Below, in pieces: positions 23,849 through 32,714 of a DNA stretch of 64,000 bases. Within the stretch, counting starts at the first letter, position 1, and every line of letters starts with the position of its first letter. Where the stretch lies: the NCBI GenBank assembly GCA_017629215.1, contig JAGBXP010000019.1:1-64000 (forward strand), written 5' to 3'. Under the pieces are notes generated by a model that worked only from the letters and a program-made list of their open reading frames with translations, did not search any database and was not told the origin of the DNA. Made by a program: the position numbers and the translations under genes. This DNA comes from a bacterium. GTDB taxonomy: Bacteria; Cyanobacteriota; Vampirovibrionia; Gastranaerophilales; Gastranaerophilaceae.

Positions 23849-25030
23849 TTATTTATTTTTTAAAAGTTCTAATTCTTTTTGATAAGGTGATAATTTTGTT
23901 AATTTATCCATAATTTTTGGTAAATTTTCAATCACAAAGTCAATTTCCTTTTCCGTTGTAAATCTTGATAAAGAAAATCTAATAGAACCATGTAGAGCTG
24001 TAAAAGGCACTCCCATTGCTCTAAGTACATGGCTTGGTTCAAGAGAGCCTGATGTACACGCACTACCTGAGCTTGCGCAAATTCCGAGATCACTTAGATG
24101 TAAGAGTATTAGTTCTCCTTCAACATATTGAAACCCAATATTTGTTGTGTTTGGAACTCTATTTAAGGAGTTAGAATTTAATCTTGCATTAAATACATTC
24201 TTTAAAATTCCTTGTTCCAATTTATCTCGTAGTCGTTTAACTTCTTTAAGCTCAAAATCTAAGGCATCTGATGCTAATTCACAAGCTTTTCCTAGCCCTA
24301 CAATATATGGCACATTTTCTGTGCCAGCTCTAAGTCCACGCTCTTGATGTCCACCGTTTATAAGTGGAGTAATTCGAGTTCCTGATTTTACATATAAAGC
24401 ACCTATCCCTTTTGGAGCGTGTAGTTTATGCCCAGAAATCCCAATCATATCAATTAATGTATCTTTAGCATTAATTTTTATTTTGCCTCCAGCTTGAACT
24501 CCATCTACAAAAAATTTAGTCTCTGGAGAACGTGTCTTAATTATATCTGCAATTTCTTCTACAGGATTAATAACTCCTGTTTCATTATTCGCCCACATTA
24601 TTGAAACTAGAGCAGTTTCTTTTCTTAGCTTTTCTTTCAATTCATCAATAAGAAGTTCTCCTTCTGAGTTAACTCCTATATAATCGATTTCATATCCTTG
24701 TTGTTCAAATTCTTTATAAACATTTAAAACACAAGGATGTTCAATTTTTGTTGTGATTAAATGACGTTTCTCTTTATTACAGTTTACAACTCCTTTAATC
24801 GCCATATTTGCTGATTCTGATCCGCAAGAAGTGAAAAATATTTCTTTTTCATCTTTTGCACCTAAAAAATCTTGAACTTGTGCTCTTGCTGTTTTAAGTG
24901 CATTAGAAGGTTTGCGTGCAAATTCATACATGCTTGAAGCGTTTGCGTATTCATTAGTAAGAAATGGCATCATTTCTTCTAAAACTATATTATCAATTTT
25001 TGTAGTTGCATTATTATCTAAATAAATCAT
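23849..25030 (-). CDS. nifS: Cysteine desulfurase NifS
   Basis: 393 residues. A PLP enzyme that takes sulfur from cysteine for Fe-S cluster assembly. Visible: N-terminal MIYLDNNATTKID, ANNETGVINPV, the PLP lysine in SGHKLHAPKG (Lys202), GGHQERGLRAGTENV and the active-site loop CASSGSACTSG with Cys325 as the persulfide residue. The insertion around that Cys is NifS/IscS type I. It directly follows nifU (3-base gap), forming a minimal NIF-type assembly pair with no nitrogenase genes in the window, so housekeeping cluster supply is the likely role. Confidence 0.95.
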   Translation of the reverse strand: MIYLDNNATTKIDNIVLEEMMPFLTNEYANASSMYEFARKPSNALKTARAQVQDFLGAKDEKEIFFTSCGSESANMAIKGVVNCNKEKRHLITTKIEHPCVLNVYKEFEQQGYEIDYIGVNSEGELLIDELKEKLRKETALVSIMWANNETGVINPVEEIADIIKTRSPETKFFVDGVQAGGKIKINAKDTLIDMIGISGHKLHAPKGIGALYVKSGTRITPLINGGHQERGLRAGTENVPYIVGLGKACELASDALDFELKEVKRLRDKLEQGILKNVFNARLNSNSLNRVPNTTNIGFQYVEGELILLHLSDLGICASSGSACTSGSLEPSHVLRAMGVPFTALHGSIRFSLSRFTTEKEIDFVIENLPKIMDKLTKLSPYQKELELLKNK

Positions 25031-25033
25031 AGC

Positions 25034-25888
25034 TTATACCTGTTCTACAATAATTTTATTATCAATTTTTTCTTTTAGTTCTGCTTCTACAAAATTTTTC
25101 AATGTCATTGATGCGTTTTTGCAACCAGAACAAACTCCAATAAGTTTAACCTTAACAATATTACCTTCGATATCGACTAATTCAATATCACCACCGTCTT
25201 TTTGTAGCTGTGGTGAAATTTGTTGTTCAATTACTTTACCTATTTTGAGAATTTTTTGAGTTGGAGTTAGCTCTATTTTTTCTTCATTTTTATTCTTTTT
25301 TAAATATGTTTCAATAATATCTTTAATAATGCCCTTGCAACGACCGCAAGCTCCACCTGCTTTTGTGTAGTTAGTAACTTCTTCAACAGTCGTCAGTCCA
25401 TTAACTTTAATAGCTTCCCAAATTTGGTTTTCGCTAACATTAAAGCAAGTACATACGATTTTATTTCCTGGGTGGTCATGAGAATGTATTTCTAGTTCTA
25501 ATTCTTTCCATTCTTCAGAGTTTTCACCATAGTATTTTTTTAAAGCATCCTCAAGAGCTTCTCTTCCCATGACTGAACAGTGCATTTTTTGAGCAGGAAG
25601 TCCACCTAGTTCGTTTGCAATATCTTTATTAGTTATAGTTTTTACTTCATCAAGAGTTTTACCAATAATCATTTCTGTTAAAATACTTGAAGCAGCGACG
25701 GCAGAACCACATCCGAAGGTTTGGAATTTGGCATCAATAACTCTATCTCCATCAAGTTTAATAAATAATTTTAATGAATCACCACAAGCTAGAGAACCTG
25801 CTTCTCCTATTAAATCGGCATCTTCTAAAGTCCCTACATTCCTTGGATTTCTATAATGGTCCATTACTTTTTCTGAATAATCCCACAT
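25034..25888 (-). CDS. nifU: Fe-S scaffold protein NifU (three-domain)
   Basis: 284 residues with the full NifU plan. An IscU-like domain has Cys35 (ACGDSLKL), Cys60 (FGCGSAVA) and Cys104. A BFD-like [2Fe-2S] domain has Cys146/Cys148 (VCTCFNVSE) and Cys181/Cys184 (GGACGRCKG). A C-terminal Nfu domain has the CSGC pair (Cys253/Cys256). It builds clusters from NifS-derived sulfur and hands them to client proteins such as IlvD or the Hyf-like complex here. Operon with nifS; a zinc-ribbon protein gene precedes it. Confidence 0.96.
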   Translation of the reverse strand: MWDYSEKVMDHYRNPRNVGTLEDADLIGEAGSLACGDSLKLFIKLDGDRVIDAKFQTFGCGSAVAASSILTEMIIGKTLDEVKTITNKDIANELGGLPAQKMHCSVMGREALEDALKKYYGENSEEWKELELEIHSHDHPGNKIVCTCFNVSENQIWEAIKVNGLTTVEEVTNYTKAGGACGRCKGIIKDIIETYLKKNKNEEKIELTPTQKILKIGKVIEQQISPQLQKDGGDIELVDIEGNIVKVKLIGVCSGCKNASMTLKNFVEAELKEKIDNKIIVEQV

Positions 25889-25970
25889 TTGTCATTACCT
25901 CGTGTTAGCTGGATTTTTTTTATTATTTTACCATAAATATTAGTTTTTTTACTGGTCTTTTTATTTAATT

Positions 25971-26288
25971 TTAATTTTGTAATTTTTTCTCTTCATTTTT
26001 GATAAATTCGCAATCAGCTTCAAGACGTTTATCTTCCATTGCATCAATTAAATCATCAATGTTTTTAATCTGTCCTAACTCAAATCCAACTTCAGCATAT
26101 AAAACACAATCGTTACAAAGTCTATAAGGACCATATTGTACAGAACCAGCTAAAGATTTTGTGTCTCCACAAGCGTTACAGGTGAAATATTCAAATTCGC
26201 AATCTGGGTTTTCTTCTATATCATCAAGTCGCATCTGCTCTACTACTTCTTGCATTTCTGCTATTATTTCTTCTTTTGATTTTGACAT
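25971..26288 (-). CDS. Small zinc-ribbon protein upstream of nifU
   Basis: 105 residues, acidic. A central four-Cys module, CNACG (about 37-41) and CNDC (about 58-61), with 17 residues between the pairs, should bind one zinc. Acidic helices lie on both sides. No enzyme motif. AGGAT lies upstream of ATG 26288. Its place between pdxJ and nifU suggests a link to cofactor or Fe-S metabolism, but the sequence does not show one. Family not recognised by name. Confidence 0.7.
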   Translation of the reverse strand: MSKSKEEIIAEMQEVVEQMRLDDIEENPDCEFEYFTCNACGDTKSLAGSVQYGPYRLCNDCVLYAEVGFELGQIKNIDDLIDAMEDKRLEADCEFIKNEEKKLQN

Positions 26289-26332
26289 ATTTATATCCTT
26301 TTTGTTTTATTCTCTATTTTATAGAATGTGTG

Positions 26333-27055
26333 TTAGTCTATTTTTCCATCGCATAAAGCTTTCATTTCTTTTATGGCTTGTTCTAGTCCAACAAAAATTG
26401 CTCTAGAGATTATTGAATGTCCAATATTTAATTCAACAAGGTTAGGTATCTCGTGCATTCTATGAACATTTTGATAATTAAGTCCATGTCCTGCATTAAC
26501 TTTTAGTCCAAGGTTTTGTGCAAAAAGAGCAGCTCCTTTTAGGTCTTGAAAAGCCTTTTCTTCTTCAGGAGTTCCATATACTTCAGAGTATGTTCCTGTG
26601 TGAAGTTCAATGAATGGCGCTCCAGTTTTTGAAACTGCAGCGATTTGGCGAACGTCAGGATCAATAAAGAAGCTAACTTCAATATTTTTTTCTAAAAGAG
26701 GTTTGGTAAATTCAATAGCCCAGTCGATTTGACCAGCAACATCAAGCCCTCCTTCTGTTGTTATTTCTTGTCTTTTTTCAGGAACTATACATACAGCATG
26801 TGGTCGTAGGCGTAAAGCTATTTCTTGCATCTCTTTTGTCATCGCCATTTCAAGGTTTAGCCTAGTTCGTGGGAGCATTCTTATAGCTTCAACATCTGAA
26901 TCTTTAATATGACGTCTATCTTCTCGCAAATGTGTTGTAATTGAAGCTACATTACATACTTTGCAAATTCTAGCTGCTGTAATTACATCAGGTTCAATCC
27001 CTCCTCTAGCATTTCTAAGAGTTGCCACATGGTCTATATTTACTCCTAATAACAT
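26333..27055 (-). CDS. pdxJ: Pyridoxine 5'-phosphate synthase
   Basis: 240 residues, standard length. It condenses deoxyxylulose 5-phosphate with 3-amino-2-oxopropyl phosphate in DXP-dependent vitamin B6 synthesis. Diagnostic: LLGVNIDHVATLRNARGG, DVITAARICK, ITTHLREDRRHI, NLEMAMTKEM, CIVPEKRQEITTEGGLDV, FIDPD and KVNAGHGLNYQNV. PLP made through this route is the cofactor of NifS encoded in the same run. It overlaps the murT-like stop by about 10 bases, so translation is coupled. Confidence 0.97.
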   Translation of the reverse strand: MLLGVNIDHVATLRNARGGIEPDVITAARICKVCNVASITTHLREDRRHIKDSDVEAIRMLPRTRLNLEMAMTKEMQEIALRLRPHAVCIVPEKRQEITTEGGLDVAGQIDWAIEFTKPLLEKNIEVSFFIDPDVRQIAAVSKTGAPFIELHTGTYSEVYGTPEEEKAFQDLKGAALFAQNLGLKVNAGHGLNYQNVHRMHEIPNLVELNIGHSIISRAIFVGLEQAIKEMKALCDGKID

Positions 27056-28356
27056 TTTTTTATCTCCTTGCTTTTATTAATTTTTAATAAGGCTGTATAT
27101 GAGGATAATATTGTAATCTTATCGTTAGCATTTTTTCCAATGTATTCTACAGCTTTTTTTATATCAGAAATTGTTTTAATATTTTTTACGTTAGCTTTCT
27201 TTAGCCTATCTGCAACGCTATCTGCACAAAGTCCTGTAACTATTATTTCTTTATTAGTATTTGAAAGTATTTCAAAGTTTACTTGATCAATCCAAGATAT
27301 ATCAGTACCGTCTGCAATATTGTTATTGATTGCGATTAAGATATTTGAATTTAAGTCAATAGTTTTTAAAACTTCATTTGTTCCAGCAGGGTTTTTAATT
27401 AATTGTAAAACAGTTTCGTGTCCAAAAAGAGTTCTTTTTTCGCTTCTGCCAAACGCAGTTTTAAATGTTTTTAGATTTTCTTGTATGTTTTTAATGTTAA
27501 GTTCTTTAGCTAATGCTATTGCACCCAAAGCATTGTATGCGTTATATAGTCCTGCTAATGGGACATTAAATTCTTCGTTTGCAATATTTATAATTGAATG
27601 ATTTTCGTATAAAGTTACATCTGCTAAATATTTAATATTAGGAGTTCTATAGCCACATTTACAATTGTAATTGCCAATATGTGAATAAAAATGTTTTTCA
27701 TATTGAAGTCTTTCACCACAAAGAGGGCAATTAATATTTGATATAGAGCTTGAAGAAATATTTTTAATTTCTTCTTTTACATTTCTTATTCCGTAAAAAA
27801 TAGGTTCTTTAGCAGAAGTTAAGCTTGCAGTTATTGGATCGTTTGCGTTTAAGATTAGTTGTACCTGTTTTTTTAGACAAATCCCTTTTTGTATTAAATC
27901 TTTAGTTATAAGAGGGGTAGCAAATCTATCAGTTTGATCCTCGAAAAGGTTTGTTACAAGGAGATAATCTCCATTCATTTTTTCATAAATTTTTGTAATG
28001 AATGCTTCATCGGTTTCAATAACAGAAAATTGAGCTTTTTTAAATGGATTTATTTCTAACGCTAATGTATTTATAATTCCATTGAGCATATTTGCTCCTA
28101 TTGAATTATTTATTAGAGAATTATTTTCTTTTTTTATTAAGTGAGAAATAATACCAGATGTTGTTGTTTTTCCATTAGTGCCTGTAATATTTATTTTTGC
28201 ATTTGTAATAAATTCATTTGCATAACTCAAAAAATCTGGACATATTTTAAGTGCAATTAACCCAATAATCGCAGTTCCACTTGAGAGTTTTGTAATTTTT
28301 AAAAAGAAATAAGCTAATCTAGCTATTATTAATGATAAGTAAAATCTGAATTTCAT
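27046..28356 (-). CDS. murT: MurT-like Mur ligase with zinc ribbon
   Basis: 436 residues from ATG 28356, placed 10 bases after GGAGG (a TTG at 28374 would put the Shine-Dalgarno inside the gene). An N-terminal hydrophobic stretch, then the Mur ligase P-loop ITGTNGKTTTSG, TDEAF, and a four-Cys zinc ribbon inside the middle domain (CPLCGERL and CKCGYRTP). The C-terminus is of DUF1727 type. MurT pairs with the amidotransferase GatD to amidate lipid II glutamate. No gatD is next to it; pdxJ is. The call is by domain plan; substrate not certain. Confidence 0.8.
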   Translation of the reverse strand: MKFRFYLSLIIARLAYFFLKITKLSSGTAIIGLIALKICPDFLSYANEFITNAKINITGTNGKTTTSGIISHLIKKENNSLINNSIGANMLNGIINTLALEINPFKKAQFSVIETDEAFITKIYEKMNGDYLLVTNLFEDQTDRFATPLITKDLIQKGICLKKQVQLILNANDPITASLTSAKEPIFYGIRNVKEEIKNISSSSISNINCPLCGERLQYEKHFYSHIGNYNCKCGYRTPNIKYLADVTLYENHSIINIANEEFNVPLAGLYNAYNALGAIALAKELNIKNIQENLKTFKTAFGRSEKRTLFGHETVLQLIKNPAGTNEVLKTIDLNSNILIAINNNIADGTDISWIDQVNFEILSNTNKEIIVTGLCADSVADRLKKANVKNIKTISDIKKAVEYIGKNANDKITILSSYTALLKINKSKEIKKCY

Positions 28357-28441
28357 CAAGAAATAATCCTCCAAGCGTATTTTATTTTTGAATTAAATAA
28401 AATATAATTTATATAATAATACAAAAAAAGATGGGAAAACC

Positions 28442-28813
28442 ATGGTTTATACAATTTTAATATCTATAGTGTTTATAGCAGAATTGATTATTGCAATTAC
28501 AGTAATTCAAAACATTCTTAAATTAGATAAAGCTATTATTAACTTGAATGAAAAGATAACTGCTTTAAAGCCTTCTATTCTTGATATTTCTATGTTGACT
28601 CGTAAAATATCTGAGCAACTTGAAATAATTTCTCAAGATATATTTGATAAGGCTAAGGAAAATGCTGAAAATATTTTTTTAAAGCAGTTCTCAAAGGCTC
28701 TTTTAGGCATGCTTGTAGTAAGATTTAATTTTAAATTAGTAAAAAATATAAGAAAATCTAAGATTGCAAAAATAGTTACAAAGAGTTTGTCGATATTGGA
28801 AAATATGGTATAA
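28442..28813 (+). CDS. DUF948-like membrane-anchored protein (copy 1)
   Basis: 123 residues: one N-terminal transmembrane helix (YTILISIVFIAELIIAITVI), then a long helix with the spacing of DUF948/YtxG-type proteins, and a basic C-terminal part. AT-rich promoter DNA shared with the divergent murT precedes it. The order anchor protein then YtxH protein repeats immediately downstream, so this is one of two copies of a pair. In Firmicutes such pairs belong to the general-stress set; a role here is only inferred. Confidence 0.65.
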   Translation: MVYTILISIVFIAELIIAITVIQNILKLDKAIINLNEKITALKPSILDISMLTRKISEQLEIISQDIFDKAKENAENIFLKQFSKALLGMLVVRFNFKLVKNIRKSKIAKIVTKSLSILENMV

Positions 28814-28847
28814 TAGAGTCAGTAATAATAATGAAAAGAGGTAGATA

Positions 28848-29162
28848 ATGGGTAAAGAAAAATCCTCAATAGGTTTTGGGCTAGGTTTATTAGCAGGCAT
28901 TGTAGGTGGAATTGTCGCAGGTGTATTATATGCGCCATGTCCAGGTTCTGAAATGAGAGAAAAAGTAAAAGACACGGTTTGTGATTTAGCAGAAAAATAT
29001 TCTCCTGAAGTTAGTGAGGCAAAAAAACAAGCTTTAGAATCCGTTGATTTATTAAAATATAAATTAGAAAAACAGTATAAAAAGCTTGGTAATATGATTA
29101 AATCAAAGAAAATGAGAAAAGCTAAAGAGTTAGAAGAAATAAACGACTATGATTTTAATTAA
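28848..29162 (+). CDS. YtxH-domain protein (copy 1)
   Basis: 104 residues. The Gly-rich membrane helix GFGLGLLAGIVGGIVAGVLYAP followed by CPGSEMREKVKD is the YtxH signature (membrane anchor, then APKSGxETRE-type turn), with the usual Lys replaced and a Cys at the turn. An amphipathic helical tail follows. AGAGGTAG precedes ATG 28848. It forms a pair with the DUF948-like gene 34 bases upstream. Confidence 0.8.
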   Translation: MGKEKSSIGFGLGLLAGIVGGIVAGVLYAPCPGSEMREKVKDTVCDLAEKYSPEVSEAKKQALESVDLLKYKLEKQYKKLGNMIKSKKMRKAKELEEINDYDFN

Positions 29163-29187
29163 TGGATGAATACATAGAGAGGAAAAT

Positions 29188-29553
29188 ATGGCAACAACTG
29201 AATTATATCAAGGTCTAACATTTTTATCTTATTCAACAGGAATTATTGTTATTCTTGTTGGTATAATGCTTGTAAAAGTGTTATTTGATATTTCAAAATT
29301 AACTAGAAATATAGATGAGACTGCAACAATTATTAAAACAGAGTTAGAACCTACATTAAAGAATATTAATAAATCTGTTGAAATTATAAGTAACGTCATA
29401 ATTAAAACGGATGAAGGTATACAAAAGGTTAGAAAATTTATTTCAAAGACACCTTTACAGCTTATAGGTAAAGTATCTAAAATAACAGGAAAGGCAACTA
29501 AAGGTTTCTTTAGTGGACTTTGTTCTGCTTTCAAAATGTTTAGCAAAAAATAG
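29188..29553 (+). CDS. DUF948-family protein (copy 2)
   Basis: 121 residues. N-terminal transmembrane helix (STGIIVILVGIMLVKVLF), then the helical pattern TATIIKTELEPTLKNINKSVEIISN typical of DUF948, and a basic end. GAGAGGAAAAT precedes ATG 29188. It has the same layout as the 28442 product but a different sequence, so the duplication is old. Followed by the second YtxH gene. Confidence 0.75.
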   Translation: MATTELYQGLTFLSYSTGIIVILVGIMLVKVLFDISKLTRNIDETATIIKTELEPTLKNINKSVEIISNVIIKTDEGIQKVRKFISKTPLQLIGKVSKITGKATKGFFSGLCSAFKMFSKK

Positions 29554-29628
29554 ACAAATTAGCTAGAACAACTTACCAATATAATTTTTAGATATTAAAG
29601 TTAAACTACTATTGAAGGAGAAAATAAT

Positions 29629-29895
29629 ATGTCAGTAATGAGATTTTTAGCAGGTTTTGCGATAGGTGCTACAATTGGAGCTGTAGCAGGTATACTTCTA
29701 GCTCCTAAATCAGGAGAGGAAACTCGAGAAATGTTAGGTGAAATGGCTTCAGATTTAGCGAAAAAAACTGATGCTACAGTGAAAGATATTCAAAAAAAAG
29801 CAGATGATATCGTCTCCGATGCACAAGAAAAAAGTGAAGAAATCATGAATAAGCTTCAAGATATGCTTGGAAAAAAAGACGGTGCTGAAGCTTAA
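29629..29895 (+). CDS. YtxH-domain protein (copy 2)
   Basis: 88 residues with a textbook YtxH N-terminus: FLAGFAIGATIGAVAGILLAPKSGEETREMLGE, a Gly-zipper membrane helix and the conserved APKSGEETR turn. An amphipathic Lys/Asp/Glu helix follows. GAAGGAG precedes ATG 29629. Last gene of the four-gene DUF948/YtxH run, followed by a terminator. Related proteins are small, inner-membrane-anchored and stress-associated; the biochemical role is unknown. Confidence 0.9.
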   Translation: MSVMRFLAGFAIGATIGAVAGILLAPKSGEETREMLGEMASDLAKKTDATVKDIQKKADDIVSDAQEKSEEIMNKLQDMLGKKDGAEA

Positions 29896-29918
29896 ACCTT
29901 AATTTAAAAAATTAATTG

Positions 29919-29973
29919 AACAAGTCTCTAATATTAGATAAAACTAAAATCTATTTTAGAGCTTGTTTTTTTT
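29919..29973 (+). terminator. Terminator after the YtxH operon
   Basis: AACAAGTCTCTAA pairs with TTAGAGCTTGTT (one bulge), with an internal loop, followed by eight T residues. Confidence 0.75.
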
Positions 29974-30004
29974 GTGAATAATTAAATCTATTTTAGTTAG
30001 TTTT

Positions 30005-30019
30005 GTAAATTTTTGTAAC
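30005..30019 (+). repeat. GTAAATTTTTGTAAC motif (copy 2)
   Basis: Exact 15-mer, with GAA following as in copy 1. It lies 62 bases before ATG 30081. Confidence 0.55.
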
Positions 30020-30032
30020 GAAAAAATAATAG

Positions 30033-30066
30033 CGTGAAATCACGTTTAATATATATACTTTATATA
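30033..30066 (+). promoter_or_regulatory. Inverted repeat and ACTTTATATA element before 30081
   Basis: CGTGA-AA-TCACG, a 12-base inverted repeat at 30033-30044, then ACTTTATATA at 30057-30066. The TATA element equals that in copies a-c of the GCAATT-type promoters, but GCAATT itself is missing here, so this may be a regulated variant. Confidence 0.4.
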
Positions 30067-30080
30067 TATGAGGTATATTT

Positions 30081-31967
30081 ATGTCATTTGAATTACAAAA
30101 CTTGAGAATAGAAACTCCTAAGGCTGGTCAAACACCGATTAGTCAAGCTTCTAATTCTTCAAATCAACCTTATATACCTTTAAATGGCGATGGTAATGAA
30201 CAAAATTTTGAAACTCCTGTTGTAAAGAAAAATACAAATACTGAAACAGCACAAAAACGTACAGCAGCTGAATTACGTAATTCGGTTACTTCTTTATTAG
30301 TGCCTTATGGTATATCATTATCAAGTGATGAAATATTAGGGATGTTGGAACGTGTCTCAGGTATAAAACGAGAAGGCTTATTATTAGTAGATCAATCCGA
30401 AATTAATAAAACAATAGATTGTATAAAATATGCTCTTCGTGAATTAAAAAAAGAAGGCAAAGAAATTAATGCTACATCAGTAGCTAACTTAGCTAACAAA
30501 TACAATGTAGCTCTTTTAGGTCAATGGGATAGTATTGAAAACTACATTAAGTATGATAATAAACATCCGAAATCTTCAATAATGCAAAGGTTAAAAGCCA
30601 GTGGAGCATTAACAGTAGATTTAGATCCAAGTGATCCAAATTATGAAGCTGAGTTAAAAATGGCTATGGAACGCTTTTTCACTTGGACTATTGGTGATTT
30701 AAATGGCCTTACACAGTCAGAAAAAGAACAAAAATATAAAATTCAAATCCAGACCTTTACAAGAGTGTTAAATAATACTCCAGAAGGTCGTGAAAAAGAA
30801 CTTTTAGCAAAAGCAATTGATACATTGTATAGAACTAATATTATAAAAGCTACAGAAGCTGGTATTCTTTCTTGTGAAACAGAAGATTTAAAAGCTAGTT
30901 TTGCAAAGCTCATTAATTATGAAGCCGCTGTAACAAGTGAATCGAAGGCTGAAAAAGGAAAGTTTATGTCTAGTAAGGAAGCAGAAGAATTAAAACGTCT
31001 TATATTTAGTCATTTGAATAAAGATGATATCCAAGCTGAATTATTGAATATGAAAGAAGCTGCAGAACTTTTCTTTAAGGAAAATGGTAAATTAATTGCA
31101 GAAATTGAAAAGAAAAATAAAGAAGATTTAACAGAAGAAGAATTAAAGATATTAAGAATACGTGATAATCTTCATATCGCTGGGTATTCAGGTGCAATTA
31201 CTGGTATTGTTTGCAATTCTCATTCATCTGTTACTCCTTGCAAAGTAGAACTATTAACACAAGCAACTTCAGATGTTCGTTTGATTGAAAAAAATGCTGG
31301 TAATAATTTTTATAATGATGTAATGAAATCTGTTTCTCAGTATGTGCATGAAAATCAAAATAACTTAACAATCCCTATAGATGATTTCTTAAAATTATTA
31401 AATGAAGCTACTGATGGTAATTTTACTCAAATATATAATGAGTTTTATCCAGAAGACCAAATTCTTGTTGATAATAATTATCTAGATAATAAATCAACAA
31501 ATCCTGAGCAAGTATTAGTAAACAACAATAACAATAATTATAACTATTATGTTACTGAAGAAAATGTTACTAATACTAGAGAAGCTCATCCAGCAGTAGA
31601 CAATAGAACTTCTAAGCCAAAAGAAAAGAGTATTCCAACTCGTCATAATTCATATTTTTCACCATTGGCAAAATCTCAAACTTGCCAAACTAAAGTCCAA
31701 GAAAGTACTTCTAAGGGAAATGTTTTTGGACAACTTATTGAAGCAATAACTTCAACATTATCAGAATTAGCAATAGAGCTTTATCAAAATCTCTCAGAAA
31801 GCTCTAAGCAGACTGCATTAAGGTTTGCTCCTTTAAATATGTTTAAAGATTTCATTAGTGTAACTGATACAAAAACAATAGCTGAAATACCACGTACTTT
31901 CGCAAATGATGCAAAGAATACTTTTTTAGAAGCTTTATTACAAGAAAAACGTGCTGAAATAGCGTAG
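30081..31967 (+). CDS. Large cytosolic-looking protein, unknown
   Basis: 628 residues. N-terminal low-complexity Ser/Asn/Gln/Pro region (1-70), a long alpha-helical part (about 75-440) rich in Lys/Glu, an Asn-rich linker (NNNNNYNYYVTEENVTNTRE, about 485-505), and a helical C-terminal domain (about 550-628). No signal peptide, transmembrane helix or catalytic motif. ATG 30081 follows GAGGTAT. Codon and base usage match the neighbours, so there is no sign of recent transfer. Function and family not recognised. Confidence 0.7.
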   Translation: MSFELQNLRIETPKAGQTPISQASNSSNQPYIPLNGDGNEQNFETPVVKKNTNTETAQKRTAAELRNSVTSLLVPYGISLSSDEILGMLERVSGIKREGLLLVDQSEINKTIDCIKYALRELKKEGKEINATSVANLANKYNVALLGQWDSIENYIKYDNKHPKSSIMQRLKASGALTVDLDPSDPNYEAELKMAMERFFTWTIGDLNGLTQSEKEQKYKIQIQTFTRVLNNTPEGREKELLAKAIDTLYRTNIIKATEAGILSCETEDLKASFAKLINYEAAVTSESKAEKGKFMSSKEAEELKRLIFSHLNKDDIQAELLNMKEAAELFFKENGKLIAEIEKKNKEDLTEEELKILRIRDNLHIAGYSGAITGIVCNSHSSVTPCKVELLTQATSDVRLIEKNAGNNFYNDVMKSVSQYVHENQNNLTIPIDDFLKLLNEATDGNFTQIYNEFYPEDQILVDNNYLDNKSTNPEQVLVNNNNNNYNYYVTEENVTNTREAHPAVDNRTSKPKEKSIPTRHNSYFSPLAKSQTCQTKVQESTSKGNVFGQLIEAITSTLSELAIELYQNLSESSKQTALRFAPLNMFKDFISVTDTKTIAEIPRTFANDAKNTFLEALLQEKRAEIA

Positions 31968-32075
31968 GAATTATGCTGTTATATTGTATAAAAACAAGAT
32001 TAGTGTCATAATAAAACTATGAGCTTATTCAAAAATATTATTTTATATGTATTAACCTTGCAAGAGAGATTTTTA

Positions 32076-32714
32076 ATGAATAGTCTTAAAAAGACGCTTA
32101 GAGTAAAATCTTCTTCAAAGAACAGAAAGATTTATCGTAATGGTTGTTTGTTGAGCTTGGATGCTCTTGCTGAAGGTGAAAAACAACAATTAGAAGAAGA
32201 AATGCTACTTATTTTAAAAAGCTCAAATTATGACCCTTTGGAAGTTTTAGATTATATAAAAAAACATGATACAAAGGTTTTTTATATTGAAAATGAAAAG
32301 TTTTTAGATATGATTTGTGAAAATGCAGGTTTCATTTATCCACAAAAAGGGTTAAAAGCTCTCGTTATATCCTTTTTTGTAACTAAGAAATTATCGTTTA
32401 GCACGAAAGAAATGTTTGTATTACAAAAAGGAACAATAAATAAGTATTATTTTATTTATCATTTTTATAATTGGTATGCTTTTAAACATGGAATTGCAGG
32501 TCTTGATTTAGAGTCTCAAAATCTTTTGAAAAAGTTTTTATTTAGTTCAAAAGAAGAGGATTTTTCAAAGCTTCATTTGGCTGATATTTATAAGCTAAAA
32601 GACGCTATTAAACAAGATAAATCTGCTATAGAATTTGTTTTAAAGCTTTGTCAGCAATTTGATAGTAGTAAGAATGCTTTAAAGAAAATAAAAGAAGGTG
32701 GAGCTAGTATTTAA
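32076..32714 (+). CDS. Unknown helical protein
   Basis: 212 residues from ATG 32076, preferred because AAGAGAG lies 7 bases upstream; an ATG at 32019 has no Shine-Dalgarno. The N-terminus is basic (LKKTLRVKSSSKNRKIYR). The rest is mixed alpha/helical with a tyrosine- and phenylalanine-rich central part (KYYFIYHFYNWYAFKHG). No known motif. Its stop overlaps the stop of the convergent hydrolase gene by 4 bases. It may be co-transcribed with the 30081 gene. Confidence 0.65.
   Translation: MNSLKKTLRVKSSSKNRKIYRNGCLLSLDALAEGEKQQLEEEMLLILKSSNYDPLEVLDYIKKHDTKVFYIENEKFLDMICENAGFIYPQKGLKALVISFFVTKKLSFSTKEMFVLQKGTINKYYFIYHFYNWYAFKHGIAGLDLESQNLLKKFLFSSKEEDFSKLHLADIYKLKDAIKQDKSAIEFVLKLCQQFDSSKNALKKIKEGGASI

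Noticed and set aside
23849-25888. Nitrogen fixation locus
   Set aside because: Only nifU and nifS are present; they serve general Fe-S assembly in many anaerobes.
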